DNA of 64,000 bases from Melanocharis versteri (Eukaryota > Chordata > Aves > Passeriformes > Melanocharitidae). Under the pieces are notes generated by a model, which was not told where the DNA came from, searched no databases, and was given only the letters and a program-made list of their open reading frames with translations. Shown one piece after another: positions 62,809 through 64,000 of this stretch (position 1 is the stretch's first letter; each line of letters starts with the position of its first letter). The stretch spans positions 806,001 through 870,000 of the forward strand of contig VZTG01004580.1 of the NCBI GenBank assembly GCA_013397845.1, in the 5' to 3' direction. A program made the position numbers and the translations under genes.

Positions 62809-64000
62809 TATCTCTTTTCTGCAAAGCAGGAAGTTTACCTGTGGCTAAATTAATCACATAATTAGCAATATAATTATTTCTGTATCTAACACATATATTT
62901 TTTTGCATGGATAACTAGAAAATAGTAAAATTTTTAATGTGTATAATTTTGAAGTGCTTCAGATTCAGCAATGATCTATGTTTTAATTCTTCATTGTTTA
63001 TATCAACATTTGAAACTTCCCTCTCAGTTAAATGGCAGTAATGACTTCATGTGACTTCAGTTGATGGATATTAACAGTAAACAAATGGAAATCAGTCATA
63101 GGTTGGGCATTCATAACATGAATGGAAATTCATGTTTGCTGTAAATATGGAGATATTTGCACTTAATGTTTACAGCAATCTGACGCTAATCAAACACATT
63201 TTGACTATATCAATTAGTCACTGAAAGTTAATGTATTTTATAAAAATTGTGAAGGAAAATGTTCTTTACTGTGTTTGTCCAAAGATTTTCTTAATGGTCA
63301 GACTTGTTCCCAAGTTCTCAGGCACCAAAATTTTTATCAGCCCTACCCAGACTCAGTTCCTCCTCTGAAGAGGGTTGTTAATACTTAAAGTGGGATAGGT
63401 GATACGAAAGAGTACATAACTTTGCTGTTCAACTTGAGATTGGTTTGAGATTGGTTTAAGATTAGAAGCAGTGGTAAGTTCACAATGTCTCCAAAGTCAC
63501 TGATTATTTTTTTTTTTAATATCTACAGCTTAGTATTTGTGCTCCCGAAGAGACCATTGGTAGAGTTTGGAGGAAAGCCCAGACATTAAGGTAGATGGAT
63601 TCATCTAACTTTTGAGGTGTGTATGCTAAAGTTATTCTTGAGAGCCAAAGTGGAAATAGGCATAATTTGTCAGACTTATTTTGAAGGTCATTCAAAAATT
63701 TTATCAGTGGTATGTAAGGCTTTAGTGACTCTTCAGTCAGCTTTTTATTAATTACAGAAGGAGTCTATGCTGCCTGGCTCAGAATGGAATATCCTTATAT
63801 CATCAAGGGAATTCCTGTTAGTCTGAGAAGTGGGCATAGGATTGTGCTGGGAGGTCAGGACTCAGAGATTGTTCCTCATTTTATCTATTGCTGTTCCTCT
63901 CAACAAATGACCACAACCATAAGCTAACTGGACTAGCTAAAGTGTGTAGTTCTAAAATTGTTCTCTGCTATCATAGAAAAGTTATTTCATCATCTTTTTC
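62809..64000. other. AT-rich stretch to the window end
   Basis: No gene, RNA or repeat was recognised. T-rich tract at about 63507-63519. Confidence 0.6.

Noticed and set aside
1..64000. tRNA, rRNA, CRISPR, or known microRNA genes
   Set aside because: No A/B-box tRNA pattern, no rRNA likeness, no spaced direct-repeat array and no recognised miRNA seed with a matching hairpin.

Overview
The window is vertebrate nuclear DNA, almost certainly from a bird and probably a songbird. It carries four fragments of CR1, the dominant LINE of birds and other sauropsids. It also carries a 597-bp solo LTR (after removing an apparent assembly duplication) that matches, from memory and not by search, an LTR family abundant in passerines. 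There is no bacterial or phage gene organisation. The open frames of 60-250 codons are chance frames in AT-rich DNA, repeat translations, or long frames in a GC-rich island where stop codons are rare. I could not identify a single convincing protein-coding gene by its product.

Layout. 1-2104: a decayed CR1 reverse-transcriptase fragment followed closely by the solo LTR, which contains a 420-bp near-identical tandem repeat with a lone N at its junction. 2105-38339: AT-rich desert with two more CR1 tails (6.7 and 22.2 kb), relics of an old palindromic element (18.36 kb, perhaps 3.0 kb), a 100-nt imperfect hairpin (26.25 kb), a probable minus-strand LTR (35.1-35.4 kb), a 21-N gap inside poly(A) at 19.6 kb and a few low-confidence exon-like or enhancer-like spots. 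38340-40653: a block that, read on the minus strand, looks like a long 3' UTR ending in a clean AATAAA signal. 40654-40657: a 4-N gap. 40658-42200: a CpG island with E-box, TATA and YY1-like motifs and a good minus-strand splice donor. This island is mis-assembled: a 239-bp block occurs twice around a 229-bp piece bounded by single Ns. 42201-64000: AT-rich desert with one well-preserved minus-strand CR1 3' end (55.1-55.7 kb) and simple repeats.

Most interesting reading: the CpG island, the 4-N gap and the UTR-like block may be what remains of a compact, GC-rich gene on the minus strand whose coding sequence is missing from the assembly. This is an inference; the gene cannot be named from what is present. 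I found no previously undescribed biological system that the sequence supports strongly.
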